Assembly (NCBI GenBank): GCA_014654035.1
Contig: JACWDQ010000001.1
Coordinates: 62,001 to 126,000 of the forward strand
Direction of reading: 5' to 3'
Source of the DNA: Pelagibacterales bacterium SAG-MED19
GTDB taxonomy: Bacteria; Pseudomonadota; Alphaproteobacteria; Pelagibacterales; Pelagibacteraceae
Length of the DNA: 64,000 bases
A program made the translations under genes and the position numbers. The notes beneath the pieces were generated by a model. The model was not told the origin of the DNA and made no database searches. It saw nothing but the letters and a program-made list of their open reading frames with translations. Each line of letters starts with the position of its first letter. The first letter of the stretch is position 1. Positions 7,673-15,252 of the stretch are shown piece by piece.

Positions 7673-8742
7673 TGAAAATCGAAGGTAAAGAATATCTTAC
7701 TATTTGGTTTGAAAATAATGTTGTTAAAATAATTGACCAAACAAAACTTCCACATCAATTTATCATTAAAGATTTAAAAACAGTCAAAGATGCAATAAAT
7801 GCAATTAAAATTATGGAAGTAAGAGGTGCCCCATTAATAGGAGCAACAGCCGCATATGGATTAGTGTTAGCAATATTAGAAAAAAATAATCAATCATTTT
7901 TAAAAAAATCTGCTGAGGATTTGGTAAAATCAAGACCGACTGCAATTAATTTAAAATGGGCAGTAGATAGAATGATGAGTAAAATTTCAGGCTTAAATAG
8001 TGATGAAATTTTAGATATTGCTATCCATGAAGCAAAAGAAATTTGTGAAGAAGATATTAAGTTTTGTGAAAATATTGGACTAAACGGCCTAAAAATTATT
8101 GAGGAAATTTATAATAAAAAAAAAGATACAATAAATATTTTAACTCATTGTAATGCAGGTTGGCTTGCAACAATAAATTGGGGAACCGCAACTTCTCCAA
8201 TTTATCATGCACATAAAAAAGGTATTCCAGTTCATGTTTGGGCTGATGAAACGAGACCAAGAAATCAAGGAGCTAACTTGACTTCATATGAATTAAATGA
8301 AGAAGGGATTAAAAATACAATCATAGCAGATAATACAGGTGGTATTTTAATGCAAAGAGGTGAAGTTGATATGTGTATTGTTGGAACAGATAGAACTTTA
8401 TCTAACGGAGATGTTTGTAATAAAGTTGGGACTTATTTAAAAGCGCTTGCAGCTCATGATAATGATATTCCTTTTTATGTAGCATTACCTAGCTCAACGA
8501 TTGATTGGAATATAAAAAACCACAAAGATATTCCAATTGAAGAAAGGGTCTCTGAGGAATTATCACACATAGAAGGTTTAGATGATGAGGGAAATATTAA
8601 AAAAATTCAAATTTATCCAAAAAAAAGTGTAGCAATGAATTTAGCTTTTGATGTTACACCTGCCAAATATATTACAGGTTTGATAACTGAAAAAGGCATA
8701 TGTCAAGCATCAGAAAAAGGACTGAAAGAATTATTTAAATGA
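7672..8742 (+). CDS. mtnA: S-methyl-5-thioribose-1-phosphate isomerase
   Basis: The enzyme isomerises methylthioribose 1-phosphate to methylthioribulose 1-phosphate in methionine/MTA salvage. It has the eIF2B-like fold, with MEVRGAPLIGATAAYGL near the N-terminus. Cys160 (THCNAGWLAT) and Asp240 (VGTDRTLSNGDVCNK) occupy the positions of the catalytic pair described for this family. The length of 356 residues is normal. It overlaps the lipoprotein gene by 1 bp and the aldolase gene by 4 bp, so it belongs to the mtnP operon. Confidence 0.95.
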   Translation: MKIEGKEYLTIWFENNVVKIIDQTKLPHQFIIKDLKTVKDAINAIKIMEVRGAPLIGATAAYGLVLAILEKNNQSFLKKSAEDLVKSRPTAINLKWAVDRMMSKISGLNSDEILDIAIHEAKEICEEDIKFCENIGLNGLKIIEEIYNKKKDTINILTHCNAGWLATINWGTATSPIYHAHKKGIPVHVWADETRPRNQGANLTSYELNEEGIKNTIIADNTGGILMQRGEVDMCIVGTDRTLSNGDVCNKVGTYLKALAAHDNDIPFYVALPSSTIDWNIKNHKDIPIEERVSEELSHIEGLDDEGNIKKIQIYPKKSVAMNLAFDVTPAKYITGLITEKGICQASEKGLKELFK

Positions 8743-9392
8743 AAAATTTAGATCAAAGAAATCAAATTATTGAATATTCTCTAAAATTAAATTCTACAAA
8801 TCTTTCACCATTAAGATCAGGCAATATATCATTAAGGGGAATAGAAGATGATATAGAGGGATACTTAATTACTCCATCAGGAAAAAAATATGAAACACTA
8901 AAACCTGAAGATATTGTTTTTATGGGTTTAAATGAAGAAGAAGAAAATAACTCCACGAACAAACCCTCATCTGAATGGAGATTTCATCGAGATATTTATG
9001 TTAATAAAAAAGAGGCACATGCCATTGTTCACGCTCATTCTCCACACGCGACAGCTGTATCTTCACATGGAAAACCTATTCCACCGTTTCATTATATGGT
9101 TGCTCTTGCAGGAGGAGATGACATTAAATGTGCTAAATATGCTACTTTTGGAACAGAAGAATTATCTAAAAATGTAATTAAAGCTTTAGAAAATAGATCT
9201 GCTTGTTTAATGTCTAATCATGGTCAGGTTGCTTTTGGAAAAAATTTAGAGGATACGTTTGAGCTTGCGCAAGAGATAGAAAACATTTGTCATCAATACA
9301 TTATTACTCTAAGGTTAGGTAAACCTAAAATTCTTTCATTAGAAGAAATGAAAAAAGTTTTAGATAAGGCTAAAAACTATAAAAAAGGGTAA
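8739..9392 (+). CDS. Class II (FucA-like) aldolase, probable methylthioribulose-1-phosphate aldolase (Ald2 type)
   Basis: This is a zinc-dependent class II aldolase of 217 residues. Glu79 (SSEW), His98 and His100 (HAH) and His161 (NHG) match the catalytic and zinc residues of L-fuculose-1-phosphate aldolase with a constant offset of six. The stretch CAKYATFGTEELSKNV is FucA-like rather than like the methylthioribulose dehydratase MtnB. After MtnP and MtnA, such an aldolase would cut methylthioribulose 1-phosphate to dihydroxyacetone phosphate and methylthioacetaldehyde, as in the DHAP shunt. MtnB, or a sugar-phosphate aldolase with another substrate, remains possible. It overlaps mtnA by 4 bp. 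Confidence 0.8.
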   Translation: MKNLDQRNQIIEYSLKLNSTNLSPLRSGNISLRGIEDDIEGYLITPSGKKYETLKPEDIVFMGLNEEEENNSTNKPSSEWRFHRDIYVNKKEAHAIVHAHSPHATAVSSHGKPIPPFHYMVALAGGDDIKCAKYATFGTEELSKNVIKALENRSACLMSNHGQVAFGKNLEDTFELAQEIENICHQYIITLRLGKPKILSLEEMKKVLDKAKNYKKG

Positions 9393-9393
9393 G

Positions 9394-10434
9394 ATGATTA
9401 AAGTTGGGGAACATATTACTTTAGATATTATAGGTACTACAAAAGAGTACGATCCCTCAATTTATGAGAAGGTTATTAATAAAATAGCTAAAGCTGCAGA
9501 TGTAACTATTTTAAATATTTCAAAATATAAATTTGAACCTCAAGGATTTACAATTTTGGCACTATTAGCAGAAAGCCATATTAGCTTTCATACTTTTCCA
9601 GAAAAAGGAATAATAAGTTTTGATTTTTTTACATGCGGAAAAATAAGCCCATCCATAGCAATTGATATTGTTAAAAAAGAATTTGAACATAAAAGAATTG
9701 TCAAAAAAGAATTTAATAGAGACACAAAATCTCTTTACCATGATATTTATAGCTCTCCAGGACTACAAAAATCATATGTGGTAAATGAAGTTTTAGAGGA
9801 CTTTAAATCAAAAGTCGGTCAACATATAGAAATTTTGGAATTAGAACAGTTTGGAAAATCCTTATTTATTGATGGAGAAATACAAGTAGCAGCTTCTGAT
9901 GAACATCTTTATAGCTCAACTTTTGTTGGAGCAGGTTTAAAATTAAATAAAAACAATGAAAGAGCAGCAATTATTGGTGGTGGAGATGGAGGTGTTGCAA
10001 GAGAATGCATCTCAAAGAAATTTAATTTTATTGATTGGTATGAACTTGATCCTGAAGTAGTAGAAGTTTGTAGTAAACATTTGGGAGATATTGGAAATAA
10101 GGCTACAGAAAAAAATTCAGTCAAGTGTGTTTGGGGCGATGCATTTGAAAGCATTAAATCAGTAAGTGACGATGCTTATGATCATATATTTGTTGATCTA
10201 AATGATGATCAATTTTGCATAGATTTGGCTGCCAAAAACATGGACTCATTAGTAAGAATTTTGAAGCCTAAAGGAGTTATTACAGCTCAAGTTGGAAGCC
10301 AAGATAAAAAACCTCTTCAAGTTGAAAATTGGTTAAATGTATTTAATCATTACTTCGGAAATACCAATTTAGCCAGAGTTTATATACCTAGTTTTGACTG
10401 TTCTTGGAATTTTTCTTCATCAATTAATCACTAA
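9394..10434 (+). CDS. S-adenosylmethionine decarboxylase-spermidine synthase fusion (SpeD-SpeE)
   Basis: Residues 1 to about 110 form a prokaryotic SpeD domain. LLAESHISFHTFPE carries the self-cleavage site between Glu60 and Ser61 (Ser61 becomes the pyruvoyl group), and His66 and Cys81 (FFTCG) sit where the processing and catalytic residues are expected. From about residue 115 a spermidine synthase follows, with SLFIDGEIQVAASDEHLYSS, the AdoMet loop AIIGGGDGGVARE at 192-204 and the acidic VDLNDD site. The single chain would decarboxylate AdoMet and transfer its aminopropyl group to a polyamine acceptor, releasing MTA. It is the last gene of the MTA-salvage operon, one base after the aldolase. 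Confidence 0.93.
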   Translation: MIKVGEHITLDIIGTTKEYDPSIYEKVINKIAKAADVTILNISKYKFEPQGFTILALLAESHISFHTFPEKGIISFDFFTCGKISPSIAIDIVKKEFEHKRIVKKEFNRDTKSLYHDIYSSPGLQKSYVVNEVLEDFKSKVGQHIEILELEQFGKSLFIDGEIQVAASDEHLYSSTFVGAGLKLNKNNERAAIIGGGDGGVARECISKKFNFIDWYELDPEVVEVCSKHLGDIGNKATEKNSVKCVWGDAFESIKSVSDDAYDHIFVDLNDDQFCIDLAAKNMDSLVRILKPKGVITAQVGSQDKKPLQVENWLNVFNHYFGNTNLARVYIPSFDCSWNFSSSINH

Positions 10435-10454
10435 TTTTTTCTTTTTAAATTCTT

Positions 10455-10483
10455 TAATTTATGAAATACTTATTCATAAATTA
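10455..10483 (+). other. Perfect 11-bp stem-loop before the ABC binding-protein gene
   Basis: TAATTTATGAA (10455-10465) and TTCATAAATTA (10473-10483) are exact reverse complements around a 7-base loop. The element ends a few bases before the AAAGGAG ribosome site of the next gene. It has no U-run after it, so it is not a classic terminator. It could be an operator palindrome or a 5' leader hairpin. Confidence 0.6.
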
Positions 10484-10498
10484 TTAAAGGAGAAAATA

Positions 10499-11329
10499 AT
10501 GAATATAATTAAAAAGACTATATTTTCAGTTCTAGCTTCTTTGTTAATTATTGGAAACGTTTATGCTTCTGATAAAATCAAAATTGGAACTGAAGGTGCT
10601 TATCCTCCGTGGAATTCAAAAGACGCCTCAGGTAAGTTAATTGGATTTGAAGTTGAGTTAGCTTATACACTTTGTAGATATATTGGTCAGCAATGTGTGG
10701 TTGTTGAACAAGACTGGGATGGAATGATACCAGCATTAATTATGAGAAAATTTGATGCTATCATGGCAGGAATGTCTATTACCGCTGAAAGACAAAAAGC
10801 AATTAATTTTTCACAAGGCTATGCTGATGAAGTTGCTTCTTTGGCAGTTATGAAAGGTTCTAGTTTAGAGGGTTTAGATACTCCAGCTGGAATTAATCTA
10901 ACTAAACCTAATGCTGCTGCAAAAAAAACTTTAAAAACTTTAACAGCTGCTTTAGCGGGAAAAACTGTTTGTGTTCAAACTGCTACAATTCACCAAAACT
11001 TTTTAGATTCAGGTGATGTTGGTAAAGTGAATGTAAGAACTTACAAAACTCAAGATGAGGTGAACTTAGATTTAGCTTCTGGAAGATGTGATGTAGCATT
11101 AGCTGCAGCAGTTGCTTTTAGTGATTATGCTGAAAAATCAGGAAAACCTGTTGTACTTGTCGGTCCAACTTTTTCAGGTGGTGCATTCGGAAACGGTGTA
11201 GGAGTGGGTATTAGAAAAGATGATACTGAACTTTTGAAAAAGTTTAACGCTGCAATAAACAAAGCAAGAAAGAACGGAGATATTAGTAGAATAGCTACTA
11301 AATGGTTCGGTTTCGACGCTTCAATGTAA
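10499..11329 (+). CDS. Polar amino-acid ABC transporter, periplasmic binding protein
   Basis: The product has a Sec signal peptide (MNIIKKTIFSVLASLLIIGNVYAS, cleaved near residue 24) and a type II periplasmic binding fold. IGTEGAYPPWNSKDASGKLI, GFEVELAY, a DWDGMIPAL block and DAIMAGMSITAERQ are typical of lysine/arginine/ornithine-histidine or octopine-type receptors. A strong AAAGGAG site 5-6 bases before the ATG at 10499 decides the start; a longer frame from 10394 would overlap speDE and lose the signal peptide. It captures a polar amino acid or related compound in the periplasm. A strong hairpin follows before the permease genes. Confidence 0.92.
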   Translation: MNIIKKTIFSVLASLLIIGNVYASDKIKIGTEGAYPPWNSKDASGKLIGFEVELAYTLCRYIGQQCVVVEQDWDGMIPALIMRKFDAIMAGMSITAERQKAINFSQGYADEVASLAVMKGSSLEGLDTPAGINLTKPNAAAKKTLKTLTAALAGKTVCVQTATIHQNFLDSGDVGKVNVRTYKTQDEVNLDLASGRCDVALAAAVAFSDYAEKSGKPVVLVGPTFSGGAFGNGVGVGIRKDDTELLKKFNAAINKARKNGDISRIATKWFGFDASM

Positions 11330-11343
11330 TTAAATTTTAGATC

Positions 11344-11368
11344 TGGCGACTATAAATTATAGTCGCCA
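11344..11368 (+). other. Strong intercistronic stem-loop between binding protein and permease genes
   Basis: TGGCGACTATA (11344-11354) pairs perfectly with TATAGTCGCCA (11358-11368) around a 3-base loop, giving an 11-bp stem with a GC-rich base. It fills the 45-bp gap between the binding-protein stop and the permease start, and no long U-run follows. Such elements often protect the upstream message or reduce read-through, so that the binding protein is made in excess. Confidence 0.75.
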
Positions 11369-11374
11369 ATCTTT

Positions 11375-12067
11375 ATGGAACTTCTAGCATTTGGAAAAAC
11401 TGGTTGGGGAGATGAACTTTTCATTGCCACTCTAATGACTATAGCTGTTTCAATAACAGCTATGATAATTGGTTTCTTTTTTGCTTTAATATTTACTCCA
11501 CTTAAATTATCAAAAAATAAATTTTTCAATTTTATTGGAAATTCATACACCACTGTCATAAGAGGTGTTCCAGAACTATTAGTAATTTACCTTTTCTTTT
11601 TTGGTGGAACAGGTGCAGTCATGTATGTTGCATCAATTTTTGGTTATAATGAGTACATAGAAATTAATGCATTCATTACAGGGGCATTTGCAATAGGAAT
11701 AATTTCTGGAGCCTATTCAACGGAAGTATTTAGAGGAGCAATACAATCTATCGATAAAGGTCAATTTGAAGCTGCTAAAACTTTAGGACTTAATAAGTTT
11801 GGTCAATTTTTTAAGATTATTCTTCCACAAACTTTAAGATTAGCTATTCCAAATTTGAGCAATGTTTGGCAAATAACTCTTAAAGATACTTCTTTAATTT
11901 CCGTAACAGGATTAGTTGAAATTATGAGGCAATCTTATATCGCTGCAGGTTCTACTAGAGATCCACTGTTCTTTTATTCTTTTGCTGCTGTTTTATATTT
12001 ATTATTAACATTTTTAAGTATGAAGATAATAAATAGATTAGAGTTAAAATATAGTAGGGGGTATTAA
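11375..12067 (+). CDS. Polar amino-acid ABC transporter permease (HisQ-like)
   Basis: This is an inner-membrane permease of 230 residues with about five hydrophobic segments. The EAA loop that contacts the ATPase is visible (FEAAKTLGLNKFGQFFKIIL, about residues 131-150), preceded by YTTVIRGVPELLVIYLFFFG, a HisQ/ArtQ-type signature. The stop overlaps the start of the second permease by one base (TAATG), so the two are translationally coupled. The pair should form the membrane channel for the substrate delivered by the upstream binding protein. Confidence 0.92.
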   Translation: MELLAFGKTGWGDELFIATLMTIAVSITAMIIGFFFALIFTPLKLSKNKFFNFIGNSYTTVIRGVPELLVIYLFFFGGTGAVMYVASIFGYNEYIEINAFITGAFAIGIISGAYSTEVFRGAIQSIDKGQFEAAKTLGLNKFGQFFKIILPQTLRLAIPNLSNVWQITLKDTSLISVTGLVEIMRQSYIAAGSTRDPLFFYSFAAVLYLLLTFLSMKIINRLELKYSRGY

Positions 12068-12741
12068 TGGATCTTGAACTCATGATCAACAGCCTACCTA
12101 AATTATTAAGTGCAGCTTTGATTACATTAAAACTTTTATCAGTTTCATTAATTATTGGATTATTCATTGGTTTGTTATTTGCAATTTTAAGATTAAATAA
12201 AAATATTTTTGTCAATAAATTTGCTTATGTTTACTCATATGTCTTTAGAGGAACACCATTATTAGTTCAGATATTCATTATTTATTTTGGGTTAGGTCAA
12301 ATTGAATATTTAAGATCAACTTTTTTGTGGGTAATTCTAAAAGAACCATACTGGTGCGCAATTATTGCTTTTGCTCTAAATACGGGAGCTTACACCTCAG
12401 AAATTTTGAGATCTGCTTTTCAAACAATTAAACCAGGTATTATTGAGGCAGGTAGAAGTTTAGGAATTTCAAGTAAAATAATCTTTTATAAAATTCAAAT
12501 ACCAATTGCTATTAGACAGTCTCTACCAGCATATGGTAACGAAATCATCTTAATGATGAAAGGTACGTCTTTAGCAAGTACAGTAACTATCATGGATTTA
12601 ACTGGTGTTGCAAAATATATTATTTCAACAACATTTAAACCAATTGAAGTTTTCATCGTTGCTGGAAGCATATATTTGTTTATGACATTTATTATTCACA
12701 ATGTGATAAAATTTTTAGAAAAAAAATATAGCTTTAATTAG
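12067..12741 (+). CDS. Polar amino-acid ABC transporter permease (HisM-like)
   Basis: This is the second inner-membrane permease of the system, with 224 residues. YSYVFRGTPLLVQIFIIYFG is the HisM-type N-terminal signature, and the EAA loop EAGRSLGISSKIIFYKIQIP is present in the second half. It begins one base inside the stop of the first permease. No ATP-binding subunit follows; the next gene is on the opposite strand and overlaps the end by 4 bp. The ATPase must therefore be encoded elsewhere or shared with another system. Confidence 0.92.
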   Translation: MDLELMINSLPKLLSAALITLKLLSVSLIIGLFIGLLFAILRLNKNIFVNKFAYVYSYVFRGTPLLVQIFIIYFGLGQIEYLRSTFLWVILKEPYWCAIIAFALNTGAYTSEILRSAFQTIKPGIIEAGRSLGISSKIIFYKIQIPIAIRQSLPAYGNEIILMMKGTSLASTVTIMDLTGVAKYIISTTFKPIEVFIVAGSIYLFMTFIIHNVIKFLEKKYSFN

Positions 12742-13889
12742 AGAACTACTAAATCTAGTTTTTGCTTACCTAATCTTTCATTACCTTTATCAGTTACCAA
12801 ATAGGTCTCTCCTAAATTCATAGCTAATTGGCTGTCAGAGTCCATTAATATCATATGCATAAAGAAAACATTGCCAGGTTGAATAGTATAAGGATTTCCT
12901 GTGTATAACATAGGCCAGTCCATCCAGTTAGGAGAAAAAGTTGACCCTAAAGAGTAACCACAAGCATTCATTCTAGCTTTATTATACCCCAGGTCATCAA
13001 AAGTTTTAGCATGAATATCAAAGACCTCTCCAACTTTGTTACCAGGTTTTAATTTTTCTTCGCAATTTTTTAAAGCTTGCACACATGCTTCATGCATTTT
13101 TATGTGTTTTGCATCAGCTTTACCAATAGGGATAGTTCTAAACATTGCTGAATGATAATGTTTATAAGTACCCGCCCATTCAATACTTAGTTGATCTTGA
13201 TTAGATAAATTTCTTTTCTCAGATTGATATCTACACAAAAGTGCATTATGTCCGGACCCAATTATATATTCGTTAGCTGGATAATCTCCGCCACCTTCCA
13301 AAACTGCTTTTTGCATTTCAGCTAATATTTTTGCTTCGGATGCGCCAGCTTTTGTGTGTTTCCAAGCTTCATTTAATGCTTTATCCGCTAACTCTGCTGC
13401 TTTTTTTACATAGACAATTTCTTCATGAGATTTAATTACTCTTAATTTTGTAATTAATTCTGATTGATCCTTTACTTCACAATAATCTTTTAAAGACTCG
13501 TTTAGTCGTAATGCATTGCGCCCAGTCATTCCATAAGCTTCATATTCAATCCCAATTTTCTTTCCCTTTAAAGAAAGTTCATCTAAAATTATTTTGAGAT
13601 CATCAGTTGGGTTTGATCCATCTTTATCAATCCAAATTCTTATATCTTCAATATTGGAGGTATTTTGTGCCTGTCTTAAATCAGGAGCTCTTGTTAGAAG
13701 TATTGTATTACCATTTTTATCCAAAATTAAAGTTTGAAAAAAAACATAGCCGAAAGTATCGTATCCAGTAAGCCAATACATAGATTCTTGTCTAAACATC
13801 AAAAGAGCATCAAGTTTTTGCTCTTTCATTGATTGAAGAATATTAGTTTTTCTCTTCGAAAATTCTTCTTTTGAAAAATGAAGTGCCAT
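12738..13889 (-). CDS. M24 (pita-bread fold) peptidase/creatinase/ectoine-hydrolase-like protein
   Basis: The length of 383 residues and two-domain layout match creatinase/prolidase-type M24 proteins. The N-terminal domain has DALLMFRQESMYWLTGYDTF, and the C-terminal pita-bread domain contains AELADKALNEAW and CGYSLGSTFSPNW. The usual M24 metal ligands are largely missing: the Asp-Asp segment reads IEWAGTYKHYHSAMFRT, the HG motif reads GYSLG, and the first Glu segment reads MHMILM. This resembles creatinase or ectoine hydrolase, which act on C-N bonds of small molecules, more than a true aminopeptidase. It converges on an ABC system for small polar solutes, so the product may act on an imported compound. 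Substrate unknown. Confidence 0.75.
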   Translation of the reverse strand: MALHFSKEEFSKRKTNILQSMKEQKLDALLMFRQESMYWLTGYDTFGYVFFQTLILDKNGNTILLTRAPDLRQAQNTSNIEDIRIWIDKDGSNPTDDLKIILDELSLKGKKIGIEYEAYGMTGRNALRLNESLKDYCEVKDQSELITKLRVIKSHEEIVYVKKAAELADKALNEAWKHTKAGASEAKILAEMQKAVLEGGGDYPANEYIIGSGHNALLCRYQSEKRNLSNQDQLSIEWAGTYKHYHSAMFRTIPIGKADAKHIKMHEACVQALKNCEEKLKPGNKVGEVFDIHAKTFDDLGYNKARMNACGYSLGSTFSPNWMDWPMLYTGNPYTIQPGNVFFMHMILMDSDSQLAMNLGETYLVTDKGNERLGKQKLDLVVL

Positions 13890-14278
13890 TAATAACTTGT
13901 ATATTCTTTTATCTCTTTAATAATGGATCCAGTATGATTATTAATTTTTAATTTAATTTTTGCACGATCATCATTTAAAAAATGAATATCTCTTGAAAGT
14001 TTTATAAATTTTTCTCCAAAATCTTTATCTTTTTCACATTGTCTTTTATCATCTTCAATCACCCACAGTTTAGCATTGATTTCTTTTAAGGATTGAAAAA
14101 GGTCATTTAATTCATTGTCAGATTTTACATTTTTATCTAATTGATTTTTTAAAATTGAATGTTCATTAGATATAAATTTTAATTTCTCAGAATCTTTAAT
14201 TTTTACCTGTTTGATCTCCAAAATTGAAATCTTATCTAAAAGCTCTCCAACTGAAACTTCTACTATAATTTTATTCAT
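13889..14278 (-). CDS. Small coiled-coil protein, possibly DUF6165 family
   Basis: The 129-residue product is highly charged and predicted helical. It starts with IIVEVSVGELLDKISILEIKQ, followed by Lys/Glu-rich helices and a late FGEKFIKLSRDIHFLNDDRA segment. The pattern recalls a small family of unknown function (DUF6165, from memory) found beside glycosyltransferases. It is divergent from a GT9 glycosyltransferase with 32 bp between the starts, and its end touches the start of the M24 gene by one base. No enzymatic motif is seen. Confidence 0.6.
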   Translation of the reverse strand: MNKIIVEVSVGELLDKISILEIKQVKIKDSEKLKFISNEHSILKNQLDKNVKSDNELNDLFQSLKEINAKLWVIEDDKRQCEKDKDFGEKFIKLSRDIHFLNDDRAKIKLKINNHTGSIIKEIKEYTSY

Positions 14279-14310
14279 AAATTTAAATACTGTGCTATCT
14301 TGTTATAAAT

Positions 14311-15252
14311 ATGTCTAATATTTTAATTATTAAACACGGATCATTAGGAGATATAGCGCAAGCTAGTGGTGCAATTCAAGATATATTTGAAAATCATAAA
14401 AATGATCAAATATTTCTACTTACAACTAAACCTTACTTTGATTTATTTAAAAAGAATCCTTTTATTCATGAAGTGATTTTAGACAAGAGATTACCTCGAT
14501 ATAATCTAATTTATTTATATTTTTTAATGAGAGAACTAAAGAAGTATAACTTCTCCAAGGTTTTTGATCTTCAAAACTCATCTAGAACTTCTTTTTATAA
14601 AAATATTCTTTTTCCAAAAGCTGACAAAATAATATGGTCGAGTTCAACCACAACACTCCCATCAGATGAAAATAAAGAAGAATTTGACAAAATTTCAGTA
14701 CTTGAAAGATTTGATCATCAGTTAAAAGAATCTGGTTTAAATACTTCAAACACTTTAAAACCAGACTTCAGCTGGGCCTCTACAGACATCAGTGAAATTA
14801 GAAATTTTTATAAGTTTAATAAATATATTTTATTATTTCCTTTTTGTTCACCACATTTGACAATAAAAAAATGGCCACATTATAATAAATTAATAGAGTT
14901 GATTTCAAATAGATTTGGTGATGAGTATAAAGTTGTAACAGCACCAGGACCTTCAGAAATTAATGATGCAAAAGATATAAATGCATTAGCTTTATTAGAT
15001 AATGGAAGAGCATTAGATATTTCCCAATTAACATCTCTAATTAAAGATAGTTCATTTGTTGTAGCTAATGATACGGGTCCTGCTCATATAACGGCTCATG
15101 TAGGAGTTAAAGGTCTTACATTATTTGGTAAACATACAACAGCTTATAAAGTAAGCATTGAAAGAGAAAATTTTAAAGCTATTGAAGTGAGCGATCTTAA
15201 TAATTTAAGTGCTGAAAAAGTTTTTGAAAGATTATCTAATTCTTTTTCTTAG
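14311..15252 (+). CDS. Glycosyltransferase family 9 (heptosyltransferase-like)
   Basis: The product has 313 residues. The GT9 N-terminal motif ILIIKHGSLGDIAQASGAI is followed by FDLQNSSRTSFY in the first domain and by the C-terminal nucleotide-sugar site SSFVVANDTGPAHITAHVGV. GT9 enzymes transfer ADP-heptose or related sugars during lipopolysaccharide core assembly at the inner membrane. The exact donor cannot be assigned, and SAR11-type genomes use reduced core pathways. The 3' end overlaps the convergent membrane-protein gene by 17 bp, the longest convergent overlap noticed here. Confidence 0.85.
   Translation: MSNILIIKHGSLGDIAQASGAIQDIFENHKNDQIFLLTTKPYFDLFKKNPFIHEVILDKRLPRYNLIYLYFLMRELKKYNFSKVFDLQNSSRTSFYKNILFPKADKIIWSSSTTTLPSDENKEEFDKISVLERFDHQLKESGLNTSNTLKPDFSWASTDISEIRNFYKFNKYILLFPFCSPHLTIKKWPHYNKLIELISNRFGDEYKVVTAPGPSEINDAKDINALALLDNGRALDISQLTSLIKDSSFVVANDTGPAHITAHVGVKGLTLFGKHTTAYKVSIERENFKAIEVSDLNNLSAEKVFERLSNSFS

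Noticed and set aside
12738-13889. DddP-type DMSP lyase as the identity of the M24-like gene
   Set aside because: DddP keeps the M24 metal ligands and is longer; the ligands are mostly missing here.
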